The translations under genes were made by a program, and so were the position numbers. From the NCBI GenBank assembly GCA_013822685.1, contig PNKV01000006.1, positions 1 through 64,000 on the forward strand: DNA of 64,000 bases, written 5' to 3'. Position 1 is the stretch's first letter; each line of letters begins with the position of its first letter. Source of the stretch: Leptothrix sp. (in: b-proteobacteria) (GTDB lineage Bacteria; Pseudomonadota; Gammaproteobacteria; Burkholderiales; Burkholderiaceae_C). Positions 11,203 through 18,438 of the stretch are shown here, one piece after another. The notes beneath the pieces are model-generated. The model saw only the letters and a program-made list of their open reading frames with translations. It did not search any database and was not told the DNA's origin.

Positions 11203-11231
11203 TTGCCTAAATTTTGGGCTCCGCCTATAAA
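11203..11231 (+). promoter_or_regulatory. Putative sigma-70 promoter of the PEP-CTERM gene
   Basis: TTGCCT (11203-11208), 17-bp spacer, TATAAA (11226-11231). It would give a 5' untranslated region of roughly 70 bases before ATG 11310. Confidence 0.5.
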
Positions 11232-11309
11232 CAAGTTCGCTTTACCAGGCCCCGCGATGGCGATCACAAGCTGCCGTGGGTACACAAAATCCAAGAAAAG
11301 GAGTATTCA

Positions 11310-11804
11310 ATGAAACTTAAATCGATCGCCGCGGCCGGCCTGATGGCCCTTGCATTTGGGGCACAAGCCAGTACATGGGACCTGTCCCTGGGCGACTTCC
11401 ATACCCAATACACCACCGACAAGCCGGTGACTTTTGCCGGCGCCTCGGCCATCACGTATGACTTCACCTTTTCCGGCACGCCCAGCATCCTGCTGTCGCT
11501 GAGCTTGAACGAACTGAAGCTGGGCTCCATCAAGGACATTGACTTCACCTCCATCAAGGTGCTGGACTCCGCCAGCAACGTGGTGAGCAGCTGGACGCCC
11601 GCCGCTCTGGCGTCGTTCAACCTCGACTCCCTGCCCATCACCTCGTCGTTCTCGCTGGTCCTTGAAGGCTCCGTGCTCAAGGCTGGTCACTACGATCTGT
11701 CGGTGACCGCTGCCGCCGTGCCTGAGCCCGAAACGTACGCACTGGTCCTCGCGGGCGTCGGCGTGATCGGCTTCACCGCCCTGCGCCGCCGTCGCGTCTC
11801 ATAA
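11310..11804 (+). CDS. FxDxF-type PEP-CTERM sorting-signal protein
   Basis: Secreted protein of 164 residues. It has an N-terminal signal peptide (KLKSIAAAGLMALAFGAQA), a beta-rich middle (STWDLSLGDFHTQYTTD to GHYDLSVTAAA) and a C-terminal exosortase signal: VPEPETYALVLAGVGVIG, a hydrophobic helix, then RRRR. Such proteins are processed by exosortase and linked to exopolysaccharide or biofilm functions. ATG 11310 has a strong AAAGGAG ribosome binding site at 11297-11303; the frame is open 32 codons upstream but without start support. No exosortase or prsK/prsR gene is in the window, so the sorting machinery must be elsewhere. Confidence 0.88.
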   Translation: MKLKSIAAAGLMALAFGAQASTWDLSLGDFHTQYTTDKPVTFAGASAITYDFTFSGTPSILLSLSLNELKLGSIKDIDFTSIKVLDSASNVVSSWTPAALASFNLDSLPITSSFSLVLEGSVLKAGHYDLSVTAAAVPEPETYALVLAGVGVIGFTALRRRRVS

Positions 11805-11826
11805 AAGCGCGGTAACCTTTCCGCAC

Positions 11827-11856
11827 AAGCCAAGCCCTTCCAGGCTTGGCTTTTTT
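11827..11856 (+). terminator. Rho-independent terminator after the PEP-CTERM gene
   Basis: AAGCCAAGCC (11827-11836), loop CTTCCA, GGCTTGGCTT (11843-11852), run of six T. Confidence 0.9.
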
Positions 11857-11953
11857 GCTTTTGCGCCTTGAACAAGAGGGTTTGACGGCCGAGACGCCTG
11901 CATTGCCTTAAGCTACACGGTTTGACGAAAGTAACTCGCAAAGCGAGCATTCC

Positions 11954-13618
11954 ATGGCCCAGTACGTTTTCACCATGAACCGCGTCGGGAAGATCGTTCC
12001 CCCGAAGCGCCAGATTCTCAAAGACATCACCCTGAGCTTTTTCCCAGGCGCCAAGATCGGCGTGCTCGGCGTGAACGGCTCGGGCAAGTCCACCTTCCTC
12101 AAGATCATGGCGGGCGTGGACAAGGACATCGAAGGCGAAGCCGTCCCGATGCCCGGCATCAAGATCGGCTACCTGCCCCAGGAGCCGGTGATGAATGCGG
12201 AGCAAACCGTCCGCGAAGCCGTTGAAGAAGGCATCGGCGGCGTCCTGGCCGCCAAGAAGCGCCTGGACGAGGTGTACGCGGCCTATGCCGACGAAAACGC
12301 CGACTTCGACGCCCTGGCCGCCGAGCAAGGCGAGCTGGAAGCCATCATTGCCGCGGGCGGTTCCGAGAACACCGACCTGCAACTCGAGTTGGCCGCCGAC
12401 GCCCTGCGCCTGCCTGCCTGGGATGCCGTGATCGGCCAGTTGTCCGGCGGTGAAAAGCGCCGCGTGGCCCTGTGCCGCCTGCTGCTGTCCAAGCCCGACA
12501 TGCTGCTGCTTGACGAACCCACCAACCACTTGGACGCCGAATCGGTGGACTGGCTGGAACAGTTCCTCAGCCGCTTCAGTGGCACCGTGGTGGCCATCAC
12601 CCACGATCGCTACTTCCTGGACAACGCCGCCGAGTGGATCCTCGAACTCGACCGTGGCGCCGGCCACCCGTACAAGGGCAACTACTCCGACTGGCTGGAC
12701 CAGAAGGGCAAGCGCCTGGAAGCCGAGCAGAAGACCGAAGACGCCCGCGCCAAGGCCTTGAAGGTCGAACTGGAATGGGTGCGCAAGAACGCCAAGGGCC
12801 GCCAGGCCAAGAGCAAGGCGCGTCTGGCGCGCTTCGAAGAGCTGAGCGACGTCGACTACCAGAAGCGCAACGAGACCAACGAAATCTTCATCCCCGTGGC
12901 CGAGCGCCTGGGCAATGAAGTGATCGAGTTCACCAACGTCTCCAAGAGCTTTGGCGACCGCTTGCTGATCGACAATTTGAGCTTCAAGATCCCTGCCGGC
13001 GCCATCGTCGGCATCATCGGCCCGAATGGCGCCGGCAAGTCCACGCTGTTCCGCATGATCCAGGGTGTCGAGCAGCCTGACAGCGGCACGGTCAGCATCG
13101 GCAAGACCGCGCAACTGGCTTTCGTTGACCAGAGCCGCGAAGGCCTGGCCGCCGACAACACCGTTTGGCAGGACGTCTCCGGCGGCCTCGACAACATCGT
13201 GGTGGGCAAGTTCGTGATGCCCTCGCGCGCCTACCTGGGCCGCTTCAACTTCAAGGGCAACGATCAGCAGAAGCTGGTGGGCAACCTGTCGGGCGGTGAA
13301 CGTGGCCGCCTGCACCTGGCCAAGACGCTGGCACAAGGCGGCAACGTTTTGATGCTTGACGAACCCTCCAACGACCTGGACGTTGAAACCCTGCGCGCGC
13401 TCGAAGATGCGCTGCTGGAGTTCGCCGGCAGCGCCATGATCATCTCCCACGATCGCTGGTTCCTTGACCGCATCTGCACGCACATCCTCGCGTGCGAAGG
13501 CGACTCGCAGTGGTTCTTCTTTGACGGCAACTACCAAGAGTACGAAGCCGACAAGAAGAAGCGCCTGGGCGAAGAAGGCGCGCGCCCCAAGCGCGTTCGC
13601 TTCAAGCCGATTCGCTGA
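11954..13618 (+). CDS. ettA: Energy-dependent translational throttle protein EttA
   Basis: ABC-F ATPase of 554 residues that acts on the ribosome E site, not a transporter. Two ATPase domains: Walker A GVNGSGKST and GPNGAGKST, signatures LSGGEKRRVALCR and LSGGERGRLHLAK, Walker B motifs LLLLDEPTNHLD and LMLDEPSNDLD. Between them is the linker with charged helices (KALKVELEWVRKNAKGRQAKSKARLARFEEL). The start MAQYVFTMNRVGKIVPPKRQ and the length match EttA. No membrane domain. It stands alone between two terminators. Confidence 0.95.
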   Translation: MAQYVFTMNRVGKIVPPKRQILKDITLSFFPGAKIGVLGVNGSGKSTFLKIMAGVDKDIEGEAVPMPGIKIGYLPQEPVMNAEQTVREAVEEGIGGVLAAKKRLDEVYAAYADENADFDALAAEQGELEAIIAAGGSENTDLQLELAADALRLPAWDAVIGQLSGGEKRRVALCRLLLSKPDMLLLDEPTNHLDAESVDWLEQFLSRFSGTVVAITHDRYFLDNAAEWILELDRGAGHPYKGNYSDWLDQKGKRLEAEQKTEDARAKALKVELEWVRKNAKGRQAKSKARLARFEELSDVDYQKRNETNEIFIPVAERLGNEVIEFTNVSKSFGDRLLIDNLSFKIPAGAIVGIIGPNGAGKSTLFRMIQGVEQPDSGTVSIGKTAQLAFVDQSREGLAADNTVWQDVSGGLDNIVVGKFVMPSRAYLGRFNFKGNDQQKLVGNLSGGERGRLHLAKTLAQGGNVLMLDEPSNDLDVETLRALEDALLEFAGSAMIISHDRWFLDRICTHILACEGDSQWFFFDGNYQEYEADKKKRLGEEGARPKRVRFKPIR

Positions 13619-13639
13619 TCGCCGCATCGCGCATGACCC

Positions 13640-13667
13640 AAGCCCGCTTTCAAGCGGGCTTTTTTTC
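13640..13667 (+). terminator. Rho-independent terminator after ettA
   Basis: AAGCCCGCT (13640-13648), loop TTCA, AGCGGGCTT (13653-13661), followed by a run of T to 13666. Confidence 0.9.
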
Positions 13668-13798
13668 AGCGATTCGCCCGCGAGGCAGGGGTCATCCCTA
13701 GGGTTTACGTCGTCGCCGCGTGAATCGGGGGGGCTAGAATTTCGTGGAGTAATTGGCGCCGTTCGCGCCCTTGAAAAAACCCTCCTGGAGACCCCTCA

Positions 13799-14827
13799 AT
13801 GATTCCTCGGATGACCCGAATCCTCACCGCCTCCGTGGTGGCTCTTTCCACCTTGACCATGAGCGGATGTGCCTTGCTGGAGTCGGGCACCAGTGGCGTC
13901 ACCCTGAACATCCTTGAAGAGGGTTTCACACCGCCAACACTCAAGCTCGGCGACGTGGACATGGGCTGCACCTTCGCCCTGGCCAATGGTCCCTTGGTGG
14001 GCGCCGCCCGCAACTTCTACGGCGATCCCTCGCTGATGGAAACCGTGATGCTGCAATCGGCCGCCGTGTGCTCCGACGCCCGCGCCATCGAAGAAGAACT
14101 GCGCTACATCCGTGCTTCGCGTGAGAAGCGCTCGGATGAAGCCCAGGATGCCCGCATTGCGCAAAAGCGCCTGATGGCCTTGTCGGCGCACCGCCAAGTC
14201 ATGTCGTTTGAACGCATGCGCGCCAAGCTCGAACAAAAGTACTTCTTCAAGTACGGCACCAACTGCCCCAAGTTCAAGCGCGACTTTGACGAAATGGTTT
14301 ATCTGCTGGGCTCTGTGTCCGGCGTGCAGGCCGTTCAAAGCGACATGGGCGCGCAACAAGCCGTGGGCGTCTCCCTGGACATCCCTCCTCAGGTTGAGTT
14401 CGCAATGACCTGCCTGGACAACAAGAAGTGGTGGGGCGCCCCTCAAGCACTGCGCGCAGCGCTGTGGAGCATCATCCCCGGCGGCGCTGAAGGCAAGGAC
14501 GTCAAAGGCACGTTTGAAACCAACATGGCCATTGGCGAACAAGCCGGTGTGCGCCTGCCTCACGTGATGGCCGCCATTGCCGCGCAATCGGCTGACGATC
14601 CTGCTGCCGTGCGTGCCGCCATCAAGCGCTTTACCAGCATCGAGAACTTCAAGGTCAGCTCCGACTACCGCCTGGTTGACTCGATCGCCGAAGCTCAGAT
14701 GACCATCATCTCTGACCGCATGTGGACCCAGAACACAGGTTCGCGCACGCCCATCAACAGCCTGGGCAAGTTCTGGGATGACAAGGCCGGTGGCGCCGCC
14801 ATTGATGCCGACAGCTTCCTCAAATAA
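13799..14827 (+). CDS. Lipoprotein, possible TRAP T-component (TatT)-like protein
   Basis: Predicted lipoprotein of 342 residues: hydrophobic signal LTASVVALSTLTMSGC with lipobox cysteine at about residue 22. The rest looks mainly helical and charged, with NFYGDPSLMETVML, CSDARAIEEELRYI and EAQDARIAQKRLMAL. The small-residue/FxxDPSL pattern recalls the TatT (T-component) lipoproteins linked to some TRAP systems; this is inference, and I see no certain domain. It is 209 bp upstream of a solute-binding protein and a fused TRAP permease, so a role as outer-membrane or periplasmic partner is plausible. Start ATG 13799 follows GGAG; an alternative ATG lies four codons later. Two or three further Cys (about residues 61, 81, 157) might form disulfides. 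Confidence 0.6.
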   Translation: MIPRMTRILTASVVALSTLTMSGCALLESGTSGVTLNILEEGFTPPTLKLGDVDMGCTFALANGPLVGAARNFYGDPSLMETVMLQSAAVCSDARAIEEELRYIRASREKRSDEAQDARIAQKRLMALSAHRQVMSFERMRAKLEQKYFFKYGTNCPKFKRDFDEMVYLLGSVSGVQAVQSDMGAQQAVGVSLDIPPQVEFAMTCLDNKKWWGAPQALRAALWSIIPGGAEGKDVKGTFETNMAIGEQAGVRLPHVMAAIAAQSADDPAAVRAAIKRFTSIENFKVSSDYRLVDSIAEAQMTIISDRMWTQNTGSRTPINSLGKFWDDKAGGAAIDADSFLK

Positions 14828-15036
14828 ACGCATTTAACGCGTTGAATTTACTAGGGAAACTCCTTCCCCCGTGGGTGGGGGTCGGGATTTACCTGAGGGA
14901 ACGTTTGGGCGGCTATAGTTACAAAGTTAACGATCGCGGCCACAGCCGTGGTCAGATTTTTACGCACTGAAAAACAAGTGTAGTTAGCGCCGAACACACC
15001 GTCGGCGCATGTTTTTTCTGGTACCTAGGAGACTTC

Positions 15037-16089
15037 ATGAAGATGGTCAAAACCATGAGCAAAATCAGCGCCGCTGCCGTTATGGCGTTGGGCGCAATGT
15101 CAACAGCGCAAGCCGCCCAGAAAATCTGCGTGTATGACCTCTTGGGTGCCTCTGGTGACCTCTTCAGCATGGCCAAGGACTACGTGATCGCAGCTCAACG
15201 ACATGGTGTGTCGATCGAGCTCAAGGGCTACACCGATGAACGCGTGGCCACCGAAGATTTCCGCACTGGCCAATGTGATGGCGTGATCGCCACGGCATTC
15301 CGCACACGCCAGTTCAACCAGGTTTCCGGTGCCATCGACTCGCTGGGTGCCACCACCATCGTCAAGGACGGCAAGATCGACATGGCCGCCAGCTATGAAG
15401 TGGTGCGCCGCATCGTGCAAACCTTCTCCGATCCCAAAGCTGGCAAGCTGATGATCGATGGCAACTACGAAGTCGGCGGCGTGGTGCCCTTGGGTGCCGC
15501 CTACCCAGTCGTCAACGACCGCAAGCTCAACACCGTGGAAGCCCTGGCCGGCAAACGCATTGCCTCGTTCGACTACGACAAGGCCCAGGCCGTGATGATC
15601 CAGAAGATCGGCGCCCAGCCCGTGTCGGCCGACATCATGAACTTCTCTTCCAAATTCAACAACGGCTCGGTGGACTTCATCGCCGCCCCTACGCTGGCCT
15701 ACAAGCCACTGGAGCTGCACAAGGGCATCGGCAAGACCGGCGCCATGGTGCGCTTCCCCATCCTGATCCTGACGTACCAACTGATCCTGAACAAGACCAA
15801 GTTCCCTGAAGGCTTCGGCGACCAGTCACGCGACTACTGGCTGACTCAGTTCGACCGCGCCTTGCAATTGGTCAAGCAATCCGACGCGAGCATCCCACCC
15901 GCCACCTGGATGGAACTGAGCTCTGAGAACGCCTACAAGTACACCTTGATGCTGCGTGAATCACGGATCGACATCGCTCAAAAGGGCTTGTACGACAAAC
16001 GGGGTTTGAAAATCATCAAACGCATTCGCTGCAGCGTGAATCCCGTGGATCCCGAATGCGCGACCAAATCAGAAGAAGACTGGAAGTAA
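15037..16089 (+). CDS. Putative periplasmic solute-binding protein (DUF6091-like)
   Basis: Exported protein of 350 residues with a signal peptide ending STAQAA. The mature part begins KICVYDLLGASGDLFSMAKDY and looks like a two-lobed periplasmic binding fold (AGKRIASFDYDKAQAVMIQKIGAQPV reads like the second lobe of TRAP or TAXI binding proteins). It is not a clear DctP: the family seems to be the one called DUF6091 or putative solute-binding protein. ATG 15037 follows TAGGAG. A terminator separates it from the TRAP-type permease 107 bp downstream, so it can be made in excess of the permease. The substrate is unknown. C-terminal pair RCSVNPVDPEC could form a disulfide. Confidence 0.7.
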   Translation: MKMVKTMSKISAAAVMALGAMSTAQAAQKICVYDLLGASGDLFSMAKDYVIAAQRHGVSIELKGYTDERVATEDFRTGQCDGVIATAFRTRQFNQVSGAIDSLGATTIVKDGKIDMAASYEVVRRIVQTFSDPKAGKLMIDGNYEVGGVVPLGAAYPVVNDRKLNTVEALAGKRIASFDYDKAQAVMIQKIGAQPVSADIMNFSSKFNNGSVDFIAAPTLAYKPLELHKGIGKTGAMVRFPILILTYQLILNKTKFPEGFGDQSRDYWLTQFDRALQLVKQSDASIPPATWMELSSENAYKYTLMLRESRIDIAQKGLYDKRGLKIIKRIRCSVNPVDPECATKSEEDWK

Positions 16090-16129
16090 AGGTACAGGCC
16101 ACATGACGGCCTGACTTCAAACCAAAACC

Positions 16130-16151
16130 GGGGGCCCAAAGCCCCCTTTTT
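16130..16151 (+). terminator. Rho-independent terminator between binding protein and permease genes
   Basis: GGGGGC (16130-16135), loop CCAAA, GCCCCC (16141-16146), TTTTT. It lies inside the apparent transport operon and may act as a partial terminator that lowers permease expression relative to the binding protein. Confidence 0.8.
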
Positions 16152-16196
16152 CCTACTGGTGGACGCATTTTGCTGCGCCGCACCAACTGAGCGATC

Positions 16197-18341
16197 ATGA
16201 TCACCTCTAACTCTCGACAAATTCTGGGCCGCACCCCGCTGGAGTGGTTCTCCAGCCTGCCTGTGTTTTCACTGCTGTTGCTGACCTTGATCATTGGCAC
16301 CGGCGAAATGGTGCATGGACAGTTGCTTCGGCTGGGTGAGTCCATGTTCGGCGACCCCTCAGCGCAAGTGCAGTACTTCATGTTGAGGGCAGAGCCGACC
16401 AAGCCAAGCTGCGATGCCAATCAAGACATTGAGGCCGCGCTTCAAAAGCAACCCGCCAGCAGCACTGGCGGCGATGACGTCGATGACCTTTTCGGCGAGC
16501 AAGCTCCCCAAGATCCAGCCCTGGCACGCCGCTCAATGGAGCAGGCCATCCAGATCTGCAAGGCCAAGCACGATCTGTATCGCCGCGTGCAAGAGCATCA
16601 GACCACCCAGGTCAAGATTTACCGCACCATCGAGACCAGCTTCTTCGGCCTGTTTCAGATAGGGACCGAAAACCGCCCTCTGATCCTGCTGCTGATGGTG
16701 GCCATTGCCGCCATCACCACCACGCTGGGGTTCCACCACATCGGCATCCGTCCTGGGCACTACACCCGGGACTACCTGATGCAATCCATCTCCCAGGCCA
16801 TTGCGGCCGGATTGCTGCTGTACTCGTGCGTCAGCTACTACCAGATCCTGCAAGGCTCCGGCGTGCCGGTCGAGCACCCGCTGCTGCACTACATCTGGAT
16901 GGCCTTCACGGCCACCATCCTGCTGATCAACCTGAAGCGCATCGTGATGCCGGTGAAGTCGGAACATGGCGAGGGCACCTGGGGTGCGGCTTTCCTGTCC
17001 ATCCCGCTGTATGCGTACATGGGCATCAACGCGGGCGTTTACTTCCTGCTGAACAACCACCCCTCAGGCCTGGCCATCTACGTCAACCAGTTGATGGAGT
17101 TGCCCAACATCTTCCTGAATCTGGGTCTGTTCATCTTGGCGGGCATGCTGCTCAAGCAAAGCCGAATCGTTGACCTGTTCCTGGACCTGCTGCGTCCGTG
17201 GCGCCTGTCGCCCCAGCTGCTGACTTACATCATCTTGCTGGCCGCGGCCTTGCCCACCGCCTACACCGGCGCCTCGGGTATTTTCGTGATCGCTGCTGGC
17301 GGCATCATCTACCACGAGGTTCGCGCTGCGGGTGGTTCGCGTCAGTTTGCGCTGGGGGCCACGGCCATGTCCGGTTCGCTGGGTGTGGTGCTGCGCCCTT
17401 GCCTGCTGGTGGTGCTGATCGCCGCACTGAACAAAGAGGTGACGACCAACGTCCTGTACCACTGGGGCTTCTACGTCTTCCTGCTGACCTCAACGCTGTT
17501 CTTCCTGGGCTCCCAGATGTTGCGCCCGCAGCGCGCCTCGATCGAGTCGTTCCGCGTGGCGATTCCCGGCACCCTGCGCGCCGTGATCCCCACCCTGCCC
17601 TATTTGGGCGTGGTGGTCGTCGTGATCGCCCTGTACCAGTACGGGCTGGACACCAAGCTGAATGAAATCACGGCACCCACGATCATGCCGGTCATGCTGT
17701 TGATCATCCTGATCTTCGACAAGATCATCAACAAGGGCAAGACCGAGATCACGCCGGACTATGCCAGCCACCGCCAGCCAGGGGTGGAACGCTCCATCCG
17801 TTTCGCCACCAATGAAACCATCGGCCACATTGGTGCCCTGCTCACGCTGATGACCTTGTCACTGGCGATGGGTGGCGTGATCGAGCGCTCGGGCGTCATG
17901 AACAACTTCCCGCAAGTGTTTGAAAGTCATTGGACTGCGATGGCTTTCCTGGTCTTGACCATGGTGGTTCTGGGCATGATCATGGATCCGTTCGGCGCTG
18001 TCGTGCTGGTGTCAGGCACCCTGGCTCCGATCGCCTATGCCAACAACATCGACCCCATCCATTTCTGGATGATGGTGCTGGTGGCTTTCGAGCTGGGCTA
18101 CCTGTCGCCACCCGTTGCACTGAACCAGTTGCTGACGCGCCAAGTGATCGGCGAGGTCGAGGTTAGCCTGGCCGACCGCGAAGTCAAGCACCTGGGTTTC
18201 TACCGCCGCTACGAGCGTTGGATCCTGCCCCCGGTGGTCATGGCCATCGGTCTGTGCATCGTGGCTTTCGGGCCCCTGTCGGTGACAGACTTCCCACAAC
18301 TGTCCTTCGTCAAGGACTGGTTCCCACACCCCGCCCCGTAA
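16197..18341 (+). CDS. TRAP-type transporter permease, fused small and large subunits, with extracytoplasmic insert
   Basis: Inner-membrane protein of 714 residues. Residues 20-38 form a first membrane helix; residues about 40-155 are a hydrophilic insert with an acidic low-complexity part (GGDDVDDLFGEQ) and cysteines at 72 and 121. Then come three or so helices (DctQ-like, about 160-260) and a DctM-like large domain with many helices and family-type segments TAYTGASGIFVIAAGG, GATAMSGSLGVVLRPC, LGMIMDPFGAVVLVSGTLAPIA and FELGYLSPPVALNQLL. TRAP transporters use ion gradients and a periplasmic binding protein. The substrate is not predictable from sequence. Preceded by a DUF6091-like binding protein and a lipoprotein; followed by a strong terminator. 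Confidence 0.8.
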   Translation: MITSNSRQILGRTPLEWFSSLPVFSLLLLTLIIGTGEMVHGQLLRLGESMFGDPSAQVQYFMLRAEPTKPSCDANQDIEAALQKQPASSTGGDDVDDLFGEQAPQDPALARRSMEQAIQICKAKHDLYRRVQEHQTTQVKIYRTIETSFFGLFQIGTENRPLILLLMVAIAAITTTLGFHHIGIRPGHYTRDYLMQSISQAIAAGLLLYSCVSYYQILQGSGVPVEHPLLHYIWMAFTATILLINLKRIVMPVKSEHGEGTWGAAFLSIPLYAYMGINAGVYFLLNNHPSGLAIYVNQLMELPNIFLNLGLFILAGMLLKQSRIVDLFLDLLRPWRLSPQLLTYIILLAAALPTAYTGASGIFVIAAGGIIYHEVRAAGGSRQFALGATAMSGSLGVVLRPCLLVVLIAALNKEVTTNVLYHWGFYVFLLTSTLFFLGSQMLRPQRASIESFRVAIPGTLRAVIPTLPYLGVVVVVIALYQYGLDTKLNEITAPTIMPVMLLIILIFDKIINKGKTEITPDYASHRQPGVERSIRFATNETIGHIGALLTLMTLSLAMGGVIERSGVMNNFPQVFESHWTAMAFLVLTMVVLGMIMDPFGAVVLVSGTLAPIAYANNIDPIHFWMMVLVAFELGYLSPPVALNQLLTRQVIGEVEVSLADREVKHLGFYRRYERWILPPVVMAIGLCIVAFGPLSVTDFPQLSFVKDWFPHPAP

Positions 18342-18362
18342 GCTGACGGCGACTTCGCCACA

Positions 18363-18398
18363 AACCCGGCCCCTGCACTCGCAAGGGCCGGGTTTTTT
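18363..18398 (+). terminator. Rho-independent terminator after the TRAP-type permease
   Basis: AACCCGGCCC (18363-18372), 12-base loop, GGGCCGGGTT (18385-18394), followed by a run of T to 18398. Confidence 0.9.
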
Positions 18399-18438
18399 AT
18401 TGATACTGGCCATTGGTCTGCCATTCCCAAGTTCGTTC

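Noticed and set aside
11192..11206. Sigma-54 promoter for the PEP-CTERM gene
   Set aside because: TGTCAG-N5-TTGC lacks the GG of the -24 element; TTGCCT-N17-TATAAA fits sigma-70 better.
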